Assembly: GCA_002470465.1 (NCBI GenBank)
Contig: DKMD01000023.1
Span: 45,191-109,190 of the forward strand
DNA length: 64,000 bases
Source of the DNA: Pluralibacter sp. UBA7423
Lineage (GTDB): Bacteria > Pseudomonadota > Gammaproteobacteria > Enterobacterales > Enterobacteriaceae
Reading direction: 5' to 3'
The notes below the pieces were generated by a model that saw only the letters and a list, made by a program, of their open reading frames with translations, was not told where the DNA came from and ran no database searches. Each line of letters opens with the position of its first letter. Position 1 is the stretch's first letter. Shown here one piece after another: positions 9,023-18,925 of this stretch. Made by a program: the position numbers and the translations under genes.

Positions 9023-10303
9023 ATGAAATTACTGATTCTTGGCAACCATACCTGCGGTAACCGCGGCGACAGCGCTATTTTAAGGGGTTTGCTGGATGCC
9101 ATTCACACCCTCAATCCGGACGCTGAAGTGGACGTGATGAGCCGCTACCCGGTCAGCTCTTCGTGGCTGCTGAACCGCCCGGTAATGGGCGATCCGCTCT
9201 ATACCCAGATGAAACAGCACAACAGCGCCGCGGGCGTGATGGGCCGCGTGAAAAAAGTGCTCCGTCGCCGTTATCAGCATCAGGTGCTGCTTTCCCGGGT
9301 GACCGACAGCGGTAAGCTGCGCAATATTGCCATTGCCCAGGGCTTTACCGATTTTGTTCGTCTGCTGGGTAACTATGACGCGATCGTTCAGGTTGGCGGC
9401 TCATTCTTTGTCGATCTCTATGGCGCACCGCAGTTTGAGCATGCGCTCTGCACGTTTATGGCGAAAAAACCGCTCTACATGATTGGGCACAGCGTCGGGC
9501 CGTTCCAGGATCCGCAGTTTAACCAACTGGCTAACTACGTATTCGGCCAGTGCGATGCGCTGATCCTGCGCGAGTCCGTCAGCCTGAATATGATGGAGCG
9601 CAGCGACATCACCACGGCCAAAGTTGAGCAGGGCGTGGATACGGCCTGGCTGGTCGATCACCACGATGATGATTTCACCGCCAGCTATGCCGTTGAACAC
9701 TGGCTGAACAAAATTGGTCAGCAGAAAGCGGTTGCGGTCACGCTGCGTGAGCTTGCCCCGTTTGATAAACGTCTGGGCACGACGCAGCAGGCTTATGAAG
9801 AAGCGTTTGCCGGCGTGGTTAATCGTATTATCGATGCGGGCTATCAGGTGATTGCGCTCTCCACCTGCACCGGGATTGACAGCTACAACAAAGATGACCG
9901 CATGGTGGCGCTGAACCTGCAAAAGCACATCAGTCACCCGGCGAAATATCATGTGGTGATGGATGAACTCAACGATCTGGAGATGGGCAAAATCCTGGGG
10001 GCCTGTGAGCTTACCGTTGGTACGCGCCTGCATTCGGCCATTATCTCGATGAACTTCAATACCCCGGCGATTGCCATCAACTATGAGCACAAATCCGCCG
10101 GGATTATGCAGCAGCTGGGCATGCCTGAAATGGCGATAGACATTCGTCATCTGCTTGACGGCAGCCTGGAGGCGATGGTGGCGGATACGCTGGGTCAGCT
10201 TCCGGCCATCAACGAACGCCTGCGCATTGCGGTGAAGGCTGAACGTGCGAACGGGATGCAGATGGTGAAATCCGTGCTTGACCGAATCGGGGAGGAGAAA
10301 TGA
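9023..10303 (+). CDS. wcaK: Colanic acid biosynthesis pyruvyltransferase-family protein WcaK
   Basis: A 426-residue member of the polysaccharide pyruvyl transferase family, proposed to add the pyruvate ketal to a colanic acid side-chain sugar. The start at 9023 gives the canonical opening MKLLILGNHTCGNRGDSAIL; an in-frame ATG 15 bases upstream would add MMRSH, which is not typical. Family features seen are the glycine-rich N-terminal loop, VQVGGSFFVDLYG, and the C-terminal TVGTRLHSAIISM segment. The ATG lies right after a palindromic repeat block, and the stop overlaps wcaL by 4 bases. Function is by homology; the E. coli protein itself is defined mainly genetically. Confidence 0.94.
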   Translation: MKLLILGNHTCGNRGDSAILRGLLDAIHTLNPDAEVDVMSRYPVSSSWLLNRPVMGDPLYTQMKQHNSAAGVMGRVKKVLRRRYQHQVLLSRVTDSGKLRNIAIAQGFTDFVRLLGNYDAIVQVGGSFFVDLYGAPQFEHALCTFMAKKPLYMIGHSVGPFQDPQFNQLANYVFGQCDALILRESVSLNMMERSDITTAKVEQGVDTAWLVDHHDDDFTASYAVEHWLNKIGQQKAVAVTLRELAPFDKRLGTTQQAYEEAFAGVVNRIIDAGYQVIALSTCTGIDSYNKDDRMVALNLQKHISHPAKYHVVMDELNDLEMGKILGACELTVGTRLHSAIISMNFNTPAIAINYEHKSAGIMQQLGMPEMAIDIRHLLDGSLEAMVADTLGQLPAINERLRIAVKAERANGMQMVKSVLDRIGEEK

Positions 10304-11520
10304 AGGTTGGTTTCTTCCTGCTAAAATTCCCGCTGTCGTCAGAAACTTTCGTTTTAAACCAGATCGTGGCGTTCATTGAGATGGGATATGAAGTGGAGAT
10401 TGTCGCGCTGCTGAAGGGCGATATGACGAATACCCATGAAGCATTTACGCGCTACGGCCTGGCGCAGAAAACCCGCTGGCTGCAGGATGAGCCAGTGGGG
10501 AAGCTGGCAAAATTACGCTACCGGGCGCTTAACACCCTGAAGGGGCTGTATCGTACAGCCACCTGGCAGGCGCTGAACGCCAGCCGCTACGGGCATGAAG
10601 CCCGCCATCTGATCCTTTCGTCGATTACGGCACAAAATCCCCGACCTTTTCAGGCTGACGTGTTTATCGCCCACTTTGGCCCGGCGGGCGTGACCGCCGC
10701 CAAGCTAAGGGAACTGGGCGTGCTGCGGGGAAAAATCGCCACCGTCTTTCACGGAATTGATATCTCCAGCCGTGATGTGCTCAGCCATTACACCTCTGAG
10801 TATCAACAGCTGTTTCATCGCGGTGACGTGATGCTGCCAATCAGCGATTTGTGGGCCAGACGCCTGCGCACGATGGGCTGTCCGGACGAGAAAATTGTCG
10901 TGTCGCGCATGGGCGTCAATATGGAACGTTTTACGCTGCGGCCGGTGAAAACGCCGGATGACACTTTACAGATCATTTCCGTCGCACGACTGACGGAGAA
11001 GAAAGGGCTGCATGTGGCAATCGAGGCCTGTCGTCAGCTGAAATCGCGCGGCATGCGCTTTAAGTACAGGATCCTCGGTATTGGGCCCTGGGAGCGCCGT
11101 CTGCGCACGCTCATTGAGCAGTATCAGCTGGAAGATGTGGTTGAAATGCCGGGCTTCAAGCCAAGCCATGAGGTGAAGGCTATGCTCGACGACGCTGATG
11201 TATTCCTGCTGCCGTCGGTGACCGGTGCGGACGGGGATATGGAAGGGATCCCGGTGGCGCTGATGGAAGCGATGGCGGTCGGCATTCCGGTCGTCTCAAC
11301 GCTACACAGCGGCATTCCTGAGCTGATAGATGCAGGGGAGTCCGGCTGGCTGGTGCCAGAGAATGATGCCGCCGCGCTGGCCGACAGGCTTCAGGTGCTG
11401 GGTAAGGTTGAAGATCATACGTTGCAGCCCGTCGTCGCCAAAGCGCGCGCCAAAGTCGAAGCTGATTTTAACCAGCAGGTGATTAACTCTCAGTTAGCCA
11501 GCCTGCTGCAAACGCTGTAA
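10300..11520 (+). CDS. wcaL: Colanic acid biosynthesis glycosyltransferase WcaL (GT4)
   Basis: A 406-residue GT-B/GT4 glycosyltransferase acting on the lipid-linked colanic acid unit at the cytoplasmic membrane face. The start [18 protein letters not shown] is the conserved WcaL N-terminus. The GT4 donor-site region is clear: [19 protein letters not shown] at about 226-244 and the [18 protein letters not shown] stretch with its E-x7-E pattern near 310-328. It overlaps wcaK by ATGA and is followed after 10 bases by wcaM. A galactosyl role has been proposed in E. coli; the acceptor cannot be read from the sequence. Confidence 0.94.
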   Translation: MKVGFFLLKFPLSSETFVLNQIVAFIEMGYEVEIVALLKGDMTNTHEAFTRYGLAQKTRWLQDEPVGKLAKLRYRALNTLKGLYRTATWQALNASRYGHEARHLILSSITAQNPRPFQADVFIAHFGPAGVTAAKLRELGVLRGKIATVFHGIDISSRDVLSHYTSEYQQLFHRGDVMLPISDLWARRLRTMGCPDEKIVVSRMGVNMERFTLRPVKTPDDTLQIISVARLTEKKGLHVAIEACRQLKSRGMRFKYRILGIGPWERRLRTLIEQYQLEDVVEMPGFKPSHEVKAMLDDADVFLLPSVTGADGDMEGIPVALMEAMAVGIPVVSTLHSGIPELIDAGESGWLVPENDAAALADRLQVLGKVEDHTLQPVVAKARAKVEADFNQQVINSQLASLLQTL

Positions 11521-11530
11521 GCGAGGTCGC

Positions 11531-12934
11531 ATGACGGATAAAAAGTACTCCCTTTCACGACGTGCCTTCCTTGGCTCCGGCTCCGCGCTGGCCGTATTGC
11601 CACTCCTCAATAGTCGTGCAGTTCGGGCGGTAGAGAAAACGTCTGCTGCGGATATTCGTCGTTTCAATTCCGCTAACGACTGGGTTCGTGCCTTCAACGA
11701 TGCGTTCACAGCGAGCGATGTGGTGCAGGTCCCGCAAGGCGTGGTCTGCGACAACATCAATACCGGTATTATCATTCCACCGGGCAAAACCCTGCAAATT
11801 GACGGCGTGCTGAAAGGCAACGGGCGCGGGCGATTTGCGCTCCAGGACGGCTGTAAAATCATCGGTAACGGTGGACGCCTGAACAACCTTTGCCTGGACG
11901 TTCGCGGGTCCGACTGCGTGATTCAGGGGGTGACCCTGAGCGGATACGGCCCGCTGGCGCAGATTTTTATCGGCGGCAAAGATAAACGCACCATGCGCAA
12001 TTTGCTGATTGATAACATCACGGTGACCGAGGCTAATTACGGCATCCTGCGCCAGGGATTCCACAATCAATTCGACGGCGTAAGAATCACCAACGGACGC
12101 TTCACGAAGTTGCAGGGTGACGCCATCGAATGGAACGTGGCGATCAACGACAAGAACATCCTTATTTCTGACCACGTCATCGATGACATCAACTGTACTA
12201 ACGGTAAAATCAACTGGGGCATCGGCATAGGACTTGCGGGCAGCACGTATGACAACGGCTATCCCGAAGGACAGACGGTGAAGAACTTTGTGGTTGCCAA
12301 CATCACCGGCAGCAACTGCCGTCAGCTGGTGCATGTGGAAAACGGCAAACACTTTATTATCCGGAATGTCAAAGCCCGTAATATCACTCCTGAGTTCAGT
12401 AAAAAGGCGGGGATTGATAATGCGACGGTAGCCATTTATGGCTGTGATAATTTCATTATTGATAATGTCAATATGGTGAATAGCGCCGGGATGCTGATTG
12501 GCTACGGAGTGATCAAGGGTAACTACCTCTCAATCCCACAAAATTTCCGCCTCAATGATGTTCAGATGGATAACACGACGCTGCCGTACAAGCTGCGGGG
12601 GATCCAGATTTCTTCCGGCAACGCGCAATCGTTCGTCTCCATTACCAATCTTAACCTGAAGCGAGCCTCGCTGGAGCTGCACAATAAACCGCAGCATCTC
12701 TTTATACGCAATATCAATGTGATGCAGGATGCTGAACGGGGGCCTGCGCTATCGATGAACTTCGATTTACGCAAGGATGTGCGAGGCAAGTTCATGGCGA
12801 AAGAGGACACGCTGCTGTCGCTGGCGAACATTAAGGCGGTGAATGAAAAGGGCCAGCGATCGGTGGATATCGACCGGGTGGATCAGCAGGTGGTGAATAC
12901 CAACCGGTTAAACTTCCAGCTACCGGGGAAATAA
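11531..12934 (+). CDS. wcaM: Colanic acid biosynthesis protein WcaM (exported, beta-helix type)
   Basis: Last gene of the colanic acid operon, 467 residues. The N-terminus carries a twin-arginine type signal ([19 protein letters not shown]), suggesting folded export to the periplasm. The rest has repeated short strands rich in Asn, Ile and Gly ([29 protein letters not shown]) like right-handed parallel beta-helix proteins such as pectate-lyase-fold enzymes. Its role in colanic acid is not established; a modifying or degrading role toward the polymer is possible. Starts 10 bases after wcaL. No clear terminator follows; galF has its own likely promoter. Confidence 0.92.
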   Translation: MTDKKYSLSRRAFLGSGSALAVLPLLNSRAVRAVEKTSAADIRRFNSANDWVRAFNDAFTASDVVQVPQGVVCDNINTGIIIPPGKTLQIDGVLKGNGRGRFALQDGCKIIGNGGRLNNLCLDVRGSDCVIQGVTLSGYGPLAQIFIGGKDKRTMRNLLIDNITVTEANYGILRQGFHNQFDGVRITNGRFTKLQGDAIEWNVAINDKNILISDHVIDDINCTNGKINWGIGIGLAGSTYDNGYPEGQTVKNFVVANITGSNCRQLVHVENGKHFIIRNVKARNITPEFSKKAGIDNATVAIYGCDNFIIDNVNMVNSAGMLIGYGVIKGNYLSIPQNFRLNDVQMDNTTLPYKLRGIQISSGNAQSFVSITNLNLKRASLELHNKPQHLFIRNINVMQDAERGPALSMNFDLRKDVRGKFMAKEDTLLSLANIKAVNEKGQRSVDIDRVDQQVVNTNRLNFQLPGK

Positions 12935-13044
12935 ATACGACGATTCCTGGTAAGCGAAGATAACTATCAGATTAACCCTGAAGTTTTATAAAATTCTGCC
13001 AGGTATCATCAAAAAAACATGCTGGATAAAACGTTCCGACTGGC

Positions 13045-13050
13045 TATAAT
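13045..13050 (+). promoter_or_regulatory. Probable -10 element of the galF promoter
   Basis: TATAAT at 13045-13050, 30 bases upstream of the galF start, in the AT-rich gap after wcaM. A matching -35 hexamer at 15-19 bases upstream is not convincing, so the call rests on the -10 match and position. A galF promoter upstream of the O-antigen locus is usual in enterobacteria. Confidence 0.45.
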
Positions 13051-13079
13051 TCTCGAACCATTCATAGGTGGACATGATA

Positions 13080-13973
13080 ATGATTAATTTGAAAGCAGTT
13101 ATTCCGGTAGCGGGCCTCGGGATGCATATGCTTCCTGCCACCAAGGCCATTCCTAAAGAAATGCTGCCGATCGTTGACAAGCCGATGATTCAGTACATTG
13201 TCGACGAGGTTGTTGCTGCAGGGATCAAAGAAATCGTCCTGGTTACTCATGCGTCAAAGAATGCAGTTGAAAACCACTTCGACACCTCTTATGAACTTGA
13301 GTCACTGCTGGAACAGCGCGTTAAGCGCCAGCTGCTGGCGGAAGTGCAGGCCATCTGCCCGCCGGGTGTGACCATCATGAACGTGCGTCAGGCACAGCCT
13401 CTTGGCTTAGGCCACTCCATTCTTTGTGCGCGCCCGATCGTTGGCGACAACCCGTTTGTGGTTGTGCTGCCGGATATCGTGCTCGATAACGCCACCGCCG
13501 ATCCTCTGCGCTATAACCTCGCTGCAATGGTTGCCCGCTTTAGCGAAACGGGCCGCAGCCAGGTGCTGGCAAAACATATGGATGGCGATCTGCGTGAATA
13601 CTCGATTATCAAAACCAAAGAGCCGCTGGACGTAGAAGGTAAAATCAGCCGTATTGTTGATTTTATCGAGAAGCCCGATCAGCCACAAACGCTGGATTCC
13701 GACCTGATGGCGGTAGGGCGCTATGTGCTTTCAGCGGATATCTGGGCCGAGCTCGAGAAAACCGAGCCGGGTGCCTGGGGTCGCGTACAGCTAACAGACG
13801 CGATTGCTGAACTGGCGAAGAAACAATCCGTTGATGCAATGCAGATGACCGGCGAAAGCTACGACTGCGGCAAAAAAATGGGCTACATGCAGGCATTCGT
13901 TCAGTACGGGCTGCGCAACCTGAAAGAGGGCGCTAAGTTCCGGGAAAGTATCAAGAAGCTGCTGGTCGACTAG
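13080..13973 (+). CDS. galF: GalF, UTP-glucose-1-phosphate uridylyltransferase-like protein
   Basis: 297-residue GalU paralogue that marks the left boundary of the O-antigen locus in enterobacteria. I start at the ATG at 13080 ([20 protein letters not shown]), with AGGTGG 8 bases upstream; in-frame GTG 13068 and ATG 13074 also exist. The nucleotide-binding loop reads [11 protein letters not shown] where GalU has GLGTRMLPATK; this Thr-Arg to Met-His change is typical of GalF and fits its known poor catalytic activity and proposed role in modulating UDP-glucose levels. A stem-loop with a T-run follows at 14001-14064. Confidence 0.96.
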   Translation: MINLKAVIPVAGLGMHMLPATKAIPKEMLPIVDKPMIQYIVDEVVAAGIKEIVLVTHASKNAVENHFDTSYELESLLEQRVKRQLLAEVQAICPPGVTIMNVRQAQPLGLGHSILCARPIVGDNPFVVVLPDIVLDNATADPLRYNLAAMVARFSETGRSQVLAKHMDGDLREYSIIKTKEPLDVEGKISRIVDFIEKPDQPQTLDSDLMAVGRYVLSADIWAELEKTEPGAWGRVQLTDAIAELAKKQSVDAMQMTGESYDCGKKMGYMQAFVQYGLRNLKEGAKFRESIKKLLVD

Positions 13974-14000
13974 TTTATGAGGCACGATGTGCCTGATTAA

Positions 14001-14064
14001 ACGGCAGGGGAGGTCATGGTGCGGTTAGCGCGCACTTGTGGCACCTTTGCCGTTTTTTGTTTTT
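14001..14064 (+). terminator. Probable rho-independent terminator after galF
   Basis: ACGGCA at 14001 can pair with TGCCGT at 14048-14053, with an inner GGTGC/GCACC pairing, and is followed by TTTTTTGTTTTT. It would separate galF transcription from the O-antigen operon. The long imperfect stem makes the call moderate. The 354-base gap from galF to the first O-antigen gene contains this stem, about 160 bases of AT-rich sequence where the O-antigen promoter should lie (no convincing -35/-10 pair identified), and the JUMPstart element. Confidence 0.55.
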
Positions 14065-14227
14065 AAAATCAATGAATAAGCATTCCCTTTGCAGTTTGTT
14101 TTTGTGTTCGAAAAGTGGGATTTACCCTTGTTTTGAGTCCTGATTCGGACGACAATATTGGATTACATTTTTCTGCTATCAGTCTCCTTTTAGGCTGATG
14201 AGATGGCAGGGAGTCTAACTTTACGTG

Positions 14228-14266
14228 CAGTGTACTGGTAGCTGTTGAGCCAGGGGCGGTAGCGTA
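14228..14266 (+). promoter_or_regulatory. JUMPstart element with ops site (RfaH recruitment)
   Basis: A 39-base match to the JUMPstart consensus lies 62 bases upstream of the first O-antigen gene: it begins CAGTGTACTGGTAGCTG and ends with the ops core GGCGGTAGCGT at 14255-14265. In E. coli the ops sequence in the non-template strand pauses RNA polymerase and recruits RfaH, which suppresses Rho-dependent termination and polarity over long surface-polysaccharide operons. Here it would allow read-through of the 14.5-kb AT-rich cluster that follows. Confidence 0.95.
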
Positions 14267-14327
14267 TATATTTTTTGTCATGACTAAATGGTTTAACCTA
14301 ACCACTCTTAATTAACTGGGCCAAAAC

Positions 14328-15518
14328 ATGGATAATATCCTTCAACTCATTGGACGCACTAAAGCACTGTTTAGTGAAGATGTTTCAGGAAATAAAAAAG
14401 AATTAAAACGAATTGTTTCCTCATCCCGTTTTCTCGTCTTAGGTGGTGCCGGGTCAATTGGTCAGGCGGTGACTAAAGAAATTTTTAAGCGCAACCCTCT
14501 AAAACTTCATGTTGTTGATATCAGTGAAAACAATATGGTTGAATTGGTGCGCGATATCCGAAGCTCATTTGGGTATATTGATGGTGATTTTCAGACTTTT
14601 GCGCTAGATATTGGCTCGACGGAATATGATGCGTTCATCAAGTCCGATGGAAAATATGACTACGTATTAAACCTTTCAGCATTAAAACATGTTCGTAGTG
14701 AAAAAGATCCATTTACATTGATGCGCATGATTGAGGTAAATATCCTCAATACAGATAAAACAATTGAACAGTCTATTGCAGCAGGCGTAAAAAAATTCTT
14801 CTGCGTATCAACGGATAAAGCGGCAAATCCAGTAAATATGATGGGGGCATCTAAACGCATTATGGAGATGTTCCTGATGCGCAAAAGCGAAAAAATAGCT
14901 ATCTCTACCGCTCGATTTGCCAATGTTGCTTTCTCTGACGGTTCTTTGCTGCATGGTTTTAACCAGCGCATCCAAAAACAGCAACCACTGGTGGCACCAA
15001 ACGACATCAAACGTTACTTTGTCACTCCGCAGGAGTCGGGAGAGCTTTGCCTGATGTCATGTATCTTCGGTAATAATCGCGACATATTTTTCCCGAAACT
15101 GAGTGAAGCTCTCCACTTGATCTCATTTGCAGATATCGCAGTACTATATTTAAAACAGCGTGGATATGAACCTCATCTTTGTGAAAGCGAGGATGAGGCG
15201 CGTGAACTGGCTAAGACATTACCAGCTCAGGGGAAGTGGCCGTGCCTGTTTACCTCGAGTGATACAACTGGTGAGAAGGATTTCGAAGAGTTTTTCACCG
15301 ATAAAGAAACGCTTGATATGGAGCGATTTATTAATCTGGGCATCATTAAGAATGAGCCCCTTTATGATCCAATGTTGTTGTCTCACTTTGAAGAGAAAAT
15401 TCAGGAGATGAAGACATCTCTTGAGTGGAGTAAGGAAGATATTGTTAAACTGTTTTTTGAAATGATTCCAGATTTTGGGCATAAAGAAACGGGTAAGTAT
15501 CTCGACAGCAAAATGTAA
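14328..15518 (+). CDS. legB: NDP-GlcNAc 4,6-dehydratase of legionaminic acid pathway (LegB-type)
   Basis: First gene of the O-antigen cluster. A 396-residue short-chain dehydrogenase/reductase of the CapD/FlaA1/PglF type, predicted to convert an NDP-GlcNAc to its 4-keto-6-deoxy derivative. The NAD(P) motif GGAGSIG is at residues 39-45, and the catalytic region reads STDKAANPVNMMGASKR, the family form in which the usual Tyr of YxxxK is replaced by Met. Compared with minimal dehydratases it has about 33 extra N-terminal residues and a helical C-terminal extension. The following genes supply the rest of a legionaminate pathway, which is why this call is preferred over a dehydratase for QuiNAc or FucNAc. 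Nucleotide (UDP or GDP) is not determinable by eye. Confidence 0.85.
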   Translation: MDNILQLIGRTKALFSEDVSGNKKELKRIVSSSRFLVLGGAGSIGQAVTKEIFKRNPLKLHVVDISENNMVELVRDIRSSFGYIDGDFQTFALDIGSTEYDAFIKSDGKYDYVLNLSALKHVRSEKDPFTLMRMIEVNILNTDKTIEQSIAAGVKKFFCVSTDKAANPVNMMGASKRIMEMFLMRKSEKIAISTARFANVAFSDGSLLHGFNQRIQKQQPLVAPNDIKRYFVTPQESGELCLMSCIFGNNRDIFFPKLSEALHLISFADIAVLYLKQRGYEPHLCESEDEARELAKTLPAQGKWPCLFTSSDTTGEKDFEEFFTDKETLDMERFINLGIIKNEPLYDPMLLSHFEEKIQEMKTSLEWSKEDIVKLFFEMIPDFGHKETGKYLDSKM

Positions 15519-15533
15519 GCAAGGCACTCTCGA

Positions 15534-16676
15534 ATGAATATTAGTTCTATTATCGAATTTGTTCGCGACGTATACAAAACGGAAGAGTTTATTCCATTGC
15601 ATGCGCCTGTCTTTAATGGCAACGAAAAAAAATACGTACTGGATACTTTAGATAGCACGTTCGTTTCTAGCGTCGGTAAATATGTTGATGACTTCGAACG
15701 TAAAATGGAAGCATACACAGGGACTGCGCGTGCAGTCGCTACAGTAAATGGCACTGCGGCACTAAGTGCCGCTCTGTATCTTGCTGGAGTTAAACGTGGC
15801 GACTTAGTCATAACTCAGGCCCTGACTTTCGTTGCGACCTGTAACGCGCTTTACCATCTGGGAGCTGAACCAGTCTTTACTGATGTCTCACCGGTAAGCC
15901 TCGGACTTTGCCCTAAGGCTTTAGATAACTGGTTGAGTGAAAATACTGAGCTTACAGAACAGGGTTGTGTTCACCGCAAAACGCGACAGGCTGTCCGTGC
16001 GGTTGTCCCTATGCATACATTTGGACATCCGGTTGAGTTAGATGAATTGATCGCCATTTGCCAAAAGTGGAGCATCATTCTTATTGAGGATGCTGCCGAA
16101 AGCTTGGGTTCTTTCTACAAAGGCAGACATACCGGTACGCTTGGTGAATATGGAGCTCTAAGTTTTAATGGTAATAAAATTATTACCACGGGGGGCGGCG
16201 GCATGGTCTTCTGCCGTTCTCCGGAGGCAGGAGTGCGTGCGAAGCATGTGACCACGACGGCAAAAGTTCCGCATCCCTATGAGTTTTATCATGACGAACC
16301 TGGCTTCAATTATCGCATGCCAAACCTCAACGCAGCCCTCGGTTGTGGGCAGATGGAACGACTTGATTCGTTCCTGAAGCAAAAACGCGTTCTGGCTCAG
16401 CGTTATGAAGAATTCTTTGCGGGGTCAGAGCTTAGCTTCGTAAAAGAACCTGAATATGCCCAGTCCAATTACTGGCTGAATGCTGTCATTTGTGAGAATG
16501 CTGATGCGCGTGATGCCTTACTTGCTCAAATGAATGAAGCAAAAGTTATGGCTCGCCCAATATGGAAATTGATGCATCGCTTGCCAATGTTTGAAAATGC
16601 ATTAAGGGATGACCTGAAACATTCAGAACGAATTGAAGCACAATTGGTTAATTTACCAAGCTCACCGGTGGAATGA
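15534..16676 (+). CDS. legC: PLP-dependent aminotransferase of legionaminic acid pathway (LegC-type)
   Basis: A 380-residue DegT/DnrJ/EryC1 family aminotransferase predicted to add the 4-amino group to the 4-keto-6-deoxy sugar made by the upstream dehydratase. PLP-fold landmarks: VATVNGTAALSAALYLAGV near 68-86, the cofactor Asp in IEDAAESLGS, and the Schiff-base Lys215 in SFNGNKIITTGGGG. The N-terminus IPLHAPVFNGNEKKYV is typical of the LegC group. It starts 15 bases after legB and overlaps legG by ATGA. Alternative members of this family make other 4-amino sugars; context points to the nonulosonate pathway. Confidence 0.88.
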   Translation: MNISSIIEFVRDVYKTEEFIPLHAPVFNGNEKKYVLDTLDSTFVSSVGKYVDDFERKMEAYTGTARAVATVNGTAALSAALYLAGVKRGDLVITQALTFVATCNALYHLGAEPVFTDVSPVSLGLCPKALDNWLSENTELTEQGCVHRKTRQAVRAVVPMHTFGHPVELDELIAICQKWSIILIEDAAESLGSFYKGRHTGTLGEYGALSFNGNKIITTGGGGMVFCRSPEAGVRAKHVTTTAKVPHPYEFYHDEPGFNYRMPNLNAALGCGQMERLDSFLKQKRVLAQRYEEFFAGSELSFVKEPEYAQSNYWLNAVICENADARDALLAQMNEAKVMARPIWKLMHRLPMFENALRDDLKHSERIEAQLVNLPSSPVE

Positions 16677-17845
16677 ATTTGATGGTTACAGCAAAACGCA
16701 AAGTCGCGGTATTCACAGGAACGCGTGCTGAATACGGATTGCTATACTGGCTAATGAAAGACATTCAGAATGACAAGGAACTGGAGCTTCAGCTCCTTGT
16801 CAGCGGAATGCATCTTTCTCCAGAATTTGGTAGTACCTGGCAACAGATCGAGAAAGATGGATTTAAAATCGATGAGAAGATTGAAATTTTGCTCTCGTCT
16901 GATTCGTCCGTAGGAACTGCAAAAAGTATGGGTTTGGGCGTGTTGGGCTTTACTGATGCTCTGGCTCGATTGCAGCCAGATGTTTTGGTTATTCTCGGCG
17001 ACCGTTTCGAAGCTCTGGCGGCGGCGCAAACTGCGATGATCCTCCGTATCCCCGTTTTGCACCTGCATGGTGGAGAAATTACGGAAGGGGCATATGATGA
17101 TGCGATCAGACATGCCATAACAAAATTAAGTTATCTCCATGGTACATCTACGGAAGAATATAAACGGCGGGTAATTCAGTTGGGGGAGGACCCCAGCCGC
17201 GTAGAAAATGTGGGAGCAATTGGCTTAGATTACTTATCGCGCGGCAGTTTTATGGCCGTGTCAGAGCTCGCCTCCTCGCTTAATTTTCCTTTAAAACAGC
17301 CTTATCTGTTGGTGACCTATCATCCTGTGACACTAAGTCATGAGCCTGCGGAGGAAAGTTTTGAAGCGCTTCTGGCTGCTTTGGATGAATTCAAGAACTA
17401 TCAGATTCTTTTGACTTACCCAAATGCAGATGATGGCGGGCGAAAAATCATTCCGCTGCTTGAGGCTTATGCAGCTAAACATCCGCAGAGAGTACTGGCC
17501 ATTCCATCATTAGGGCAGGTTCGTTACCTCAGCGCAGTCAAGCATTCAGCTGCGGTTATTGGTAATTCATCAAGTGGGATAATTGAAGTTCCTGCATTTA
17601 ACGTACCGACAGTAGATATTGGTGAAAGGCAAAAAGGGCGTTTGGCTGCCAAAAGTGTCTTACATTGCGATGCCACCAAGGAGTCTATCTATGAGGCACT
17701 GAAAGCGGCAATCAATCGCACTTACATGCAGCGGGATGAGATTATCTCCAATCCCTATGGGCAAGGCGATGCAAGCACCAAAGTGATTAAAATGATTAAG
17801 TCCCTGCGATTTAATCCAAGTAAGAAATTCTACGACATTAAGTGA
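16673..17845 (+). CDS. legG: Hydrolysing NDP-sugar 2-epimerase (LegG/NeuC-type)
   Basis: A 390-residue protein of the UDP-GlcNAc 2-epimerase family, hydrolysing branch (NeuC-like). In legionaminate synthesis this step inverts C2 of the NDP-2,4-diacetamido-2,4,6-trideoxyglucose and releases the free manno sugar. Seen: N-terminal VFTGTRAEYGLLYWLMKD, LVILGDRFEALAAAQTAMI, HLHGGEITEGAYDD and the C-terminal VIGNSSSGIIEVPAF with the SSSG loop. ATG at 16673 overlaps the legC stop; a second ATG at 16682 (MVTAKRK) is an equally possible start. Six bases separate it from legI. Confidence 0.9.
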   Translation: MNLMVTAKRKVAVFTGTRAEYGLLYWLMKDIQNDKELELQLLVSGMHLSPEFGSTWQQIEKDGFKIDEKIEILLSSDSSVGTAKSMGLGVLGFTDALARLQPDVLVILGDRFEALAAAQTAMILRIPVLHLHGGEITEGAYDDAIRHAITKLSYLHGTSTEEYKRRVIQLGEDPSRVENVGAIGLDYLSRGSFMAVSELASSLNFPLKQPYLLVTYHPVTLSHEPAEESFEALLAALDEFKNYQILLTYPNADDGGRKIIPLLEAYAAKHPQRVLAIPSLGQVRYLSAVKHSAAVIGNSSSGIIEVPAFNVPTVDIGERQKGRLAAKSVLHCDATKESIYEALKAAINRTYMQRDEIISNPYGQGDASTKVIKMIKSLRFNPSKKFYDIK

Positions 17846-17851
17846 AACTCT

Positions 17852-18925
17852 ATGACGCTTATCATTGCTGAAGCCGGTGTAAATCACAACGGTGACGAAA
17901 AACTCGCATTCCAACTTGTAGATGCTGCCTATAAGGCCGGGGCTGACATTGTAAAGTTTCAGACATTCAAGGCAGTAAACCTTGTTACCGCTGAGGCCGT
18001 TCAGGCCGATTATCAGGTGGTTAATACCCAAAAGCAGGAATCGCAGCTTGCAATGTTAAGCCGGCTTGAACTTTCGTGGGAAGCCCATCATAGATTAATC
18101 GACTATTGTAACCATCTTGGGATTGAATTCCTTTCAACGGCATTCGACTCTGAAAGTCTGGCATTTTTGGTGAATGAGTTAGGCCTTAAAAGGCTCAAAT
18201 TGCCATCAGGAGAATTAACAAATGCTCCTCTCATCCTCGAGCACGCTCGTACAGGTTGTGACATCATAGTCTCGACCGGGATGGCAACATTGTCCGAAAT
18301 TGAGGCTGCATTGGGTGTCATCGCATTTGGCTATACTGCTAGCCTCAATGTACAACCCGGGGTTGATGCTTTTCAGCAAGCCTATGCTTCAGAGGAAGGC
18401 CAAAAAGCTTTGAGGGAAAAAGTATTTATTCTCCATTGCACTACTGAGTACCCTGCGCCGATGGAAGAGATTAATCTTCGTGCAATGGACACTTTGGGTC
18501 TTGCTTTTGATCTCCCTGCAGGCTATTCGGATCACAGTGAAGGGATTACAATTCCCGTCGCAGCTGTTGCACGCGGTGCTAAAATTATCGAAAAGCACTT
18601 TACGCTTGATAAAAATATGGAAGGGCCAGATCACAAAGCTTCACTTGAGCCTCATGAGCTTGCTGAGATGGTACAGTCTATTCGCAAGGTTGAGAAAGCA
18701 TTGGGCAGTGCTGTGAAAGCACCTACCGTGTCAGAAATTAAAAATAAAAGCGTTGCAAGGAAAAGTCTCGTAGCTTCCCTCACTATCAATGAAGGGGAAT
18801 GTTTTACGAATGAGAATGTGGCGATCAAACGCCCAGGAACCGGTATGTCCCCATACTTATACTGGAATCTCCTGAATAAACCTGCCAGTAAGTCCTATAA
18901 GCCTGGGGATCTTATTAGTGAATAA
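17852..18925 (+). CDS. legI: Legionaminic acid synthase (NeuB family)
   Basis: A 357-residue sialic acid synthase family protein, predicted to condense 2,4-diacetamido-2,4,6-trideoxymannose with phosphoenolpyruvate to give the nonulosonic acid. The TIM-barrel start IIAEAGVNHNGDEKLAFQL is the NeuB hallmark; other family stretches are GADIVKFQTFK, IVSTGMATLSEIE, HCTTEYPAP and GYSDHSEGI. The C-terminal 60 residues (KSLVASLTINEGECF to YKPGDLIS) form the SAF/antifreeze-like domain that caps the active site of the partner subunit in the dimer. The next gene overlaps by 8 bases. Distinguishing legionaminate from pseudaminate or sialate synthase rests on the neighbours. Confidence 0.92.
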   Translation: MTLIIAEAGVNHNGDEKLAFQLVDAAYKAGADIVKFQTFKAVNLVTAEAVQADYQVVNTQKQESQLAMLSRLELSWEAHHRLIDYCNHLGIEFLSTAFDSESLAFLVNELGLKRLKLPSGELTNAPLILEHARTGCDIIVSTGMATLSEIEAALGVIAFGYTASLNVQPGVDAFQQAYASEEGQKALREKVFILHCTTEYPAPMEEINLRAMDTLGLAFDLPAGYSDHSEGITIPVAAVARGAKIIEKHFTLDKNMEGPDHKASLEPHELAEMVQSIRKVEKALGSAVKAPTVSEIKNKSVARKSLVASLTINEGECFTNENVAIKRPGTGMSPYLYWNLLNKPASKSYKPGDLISE

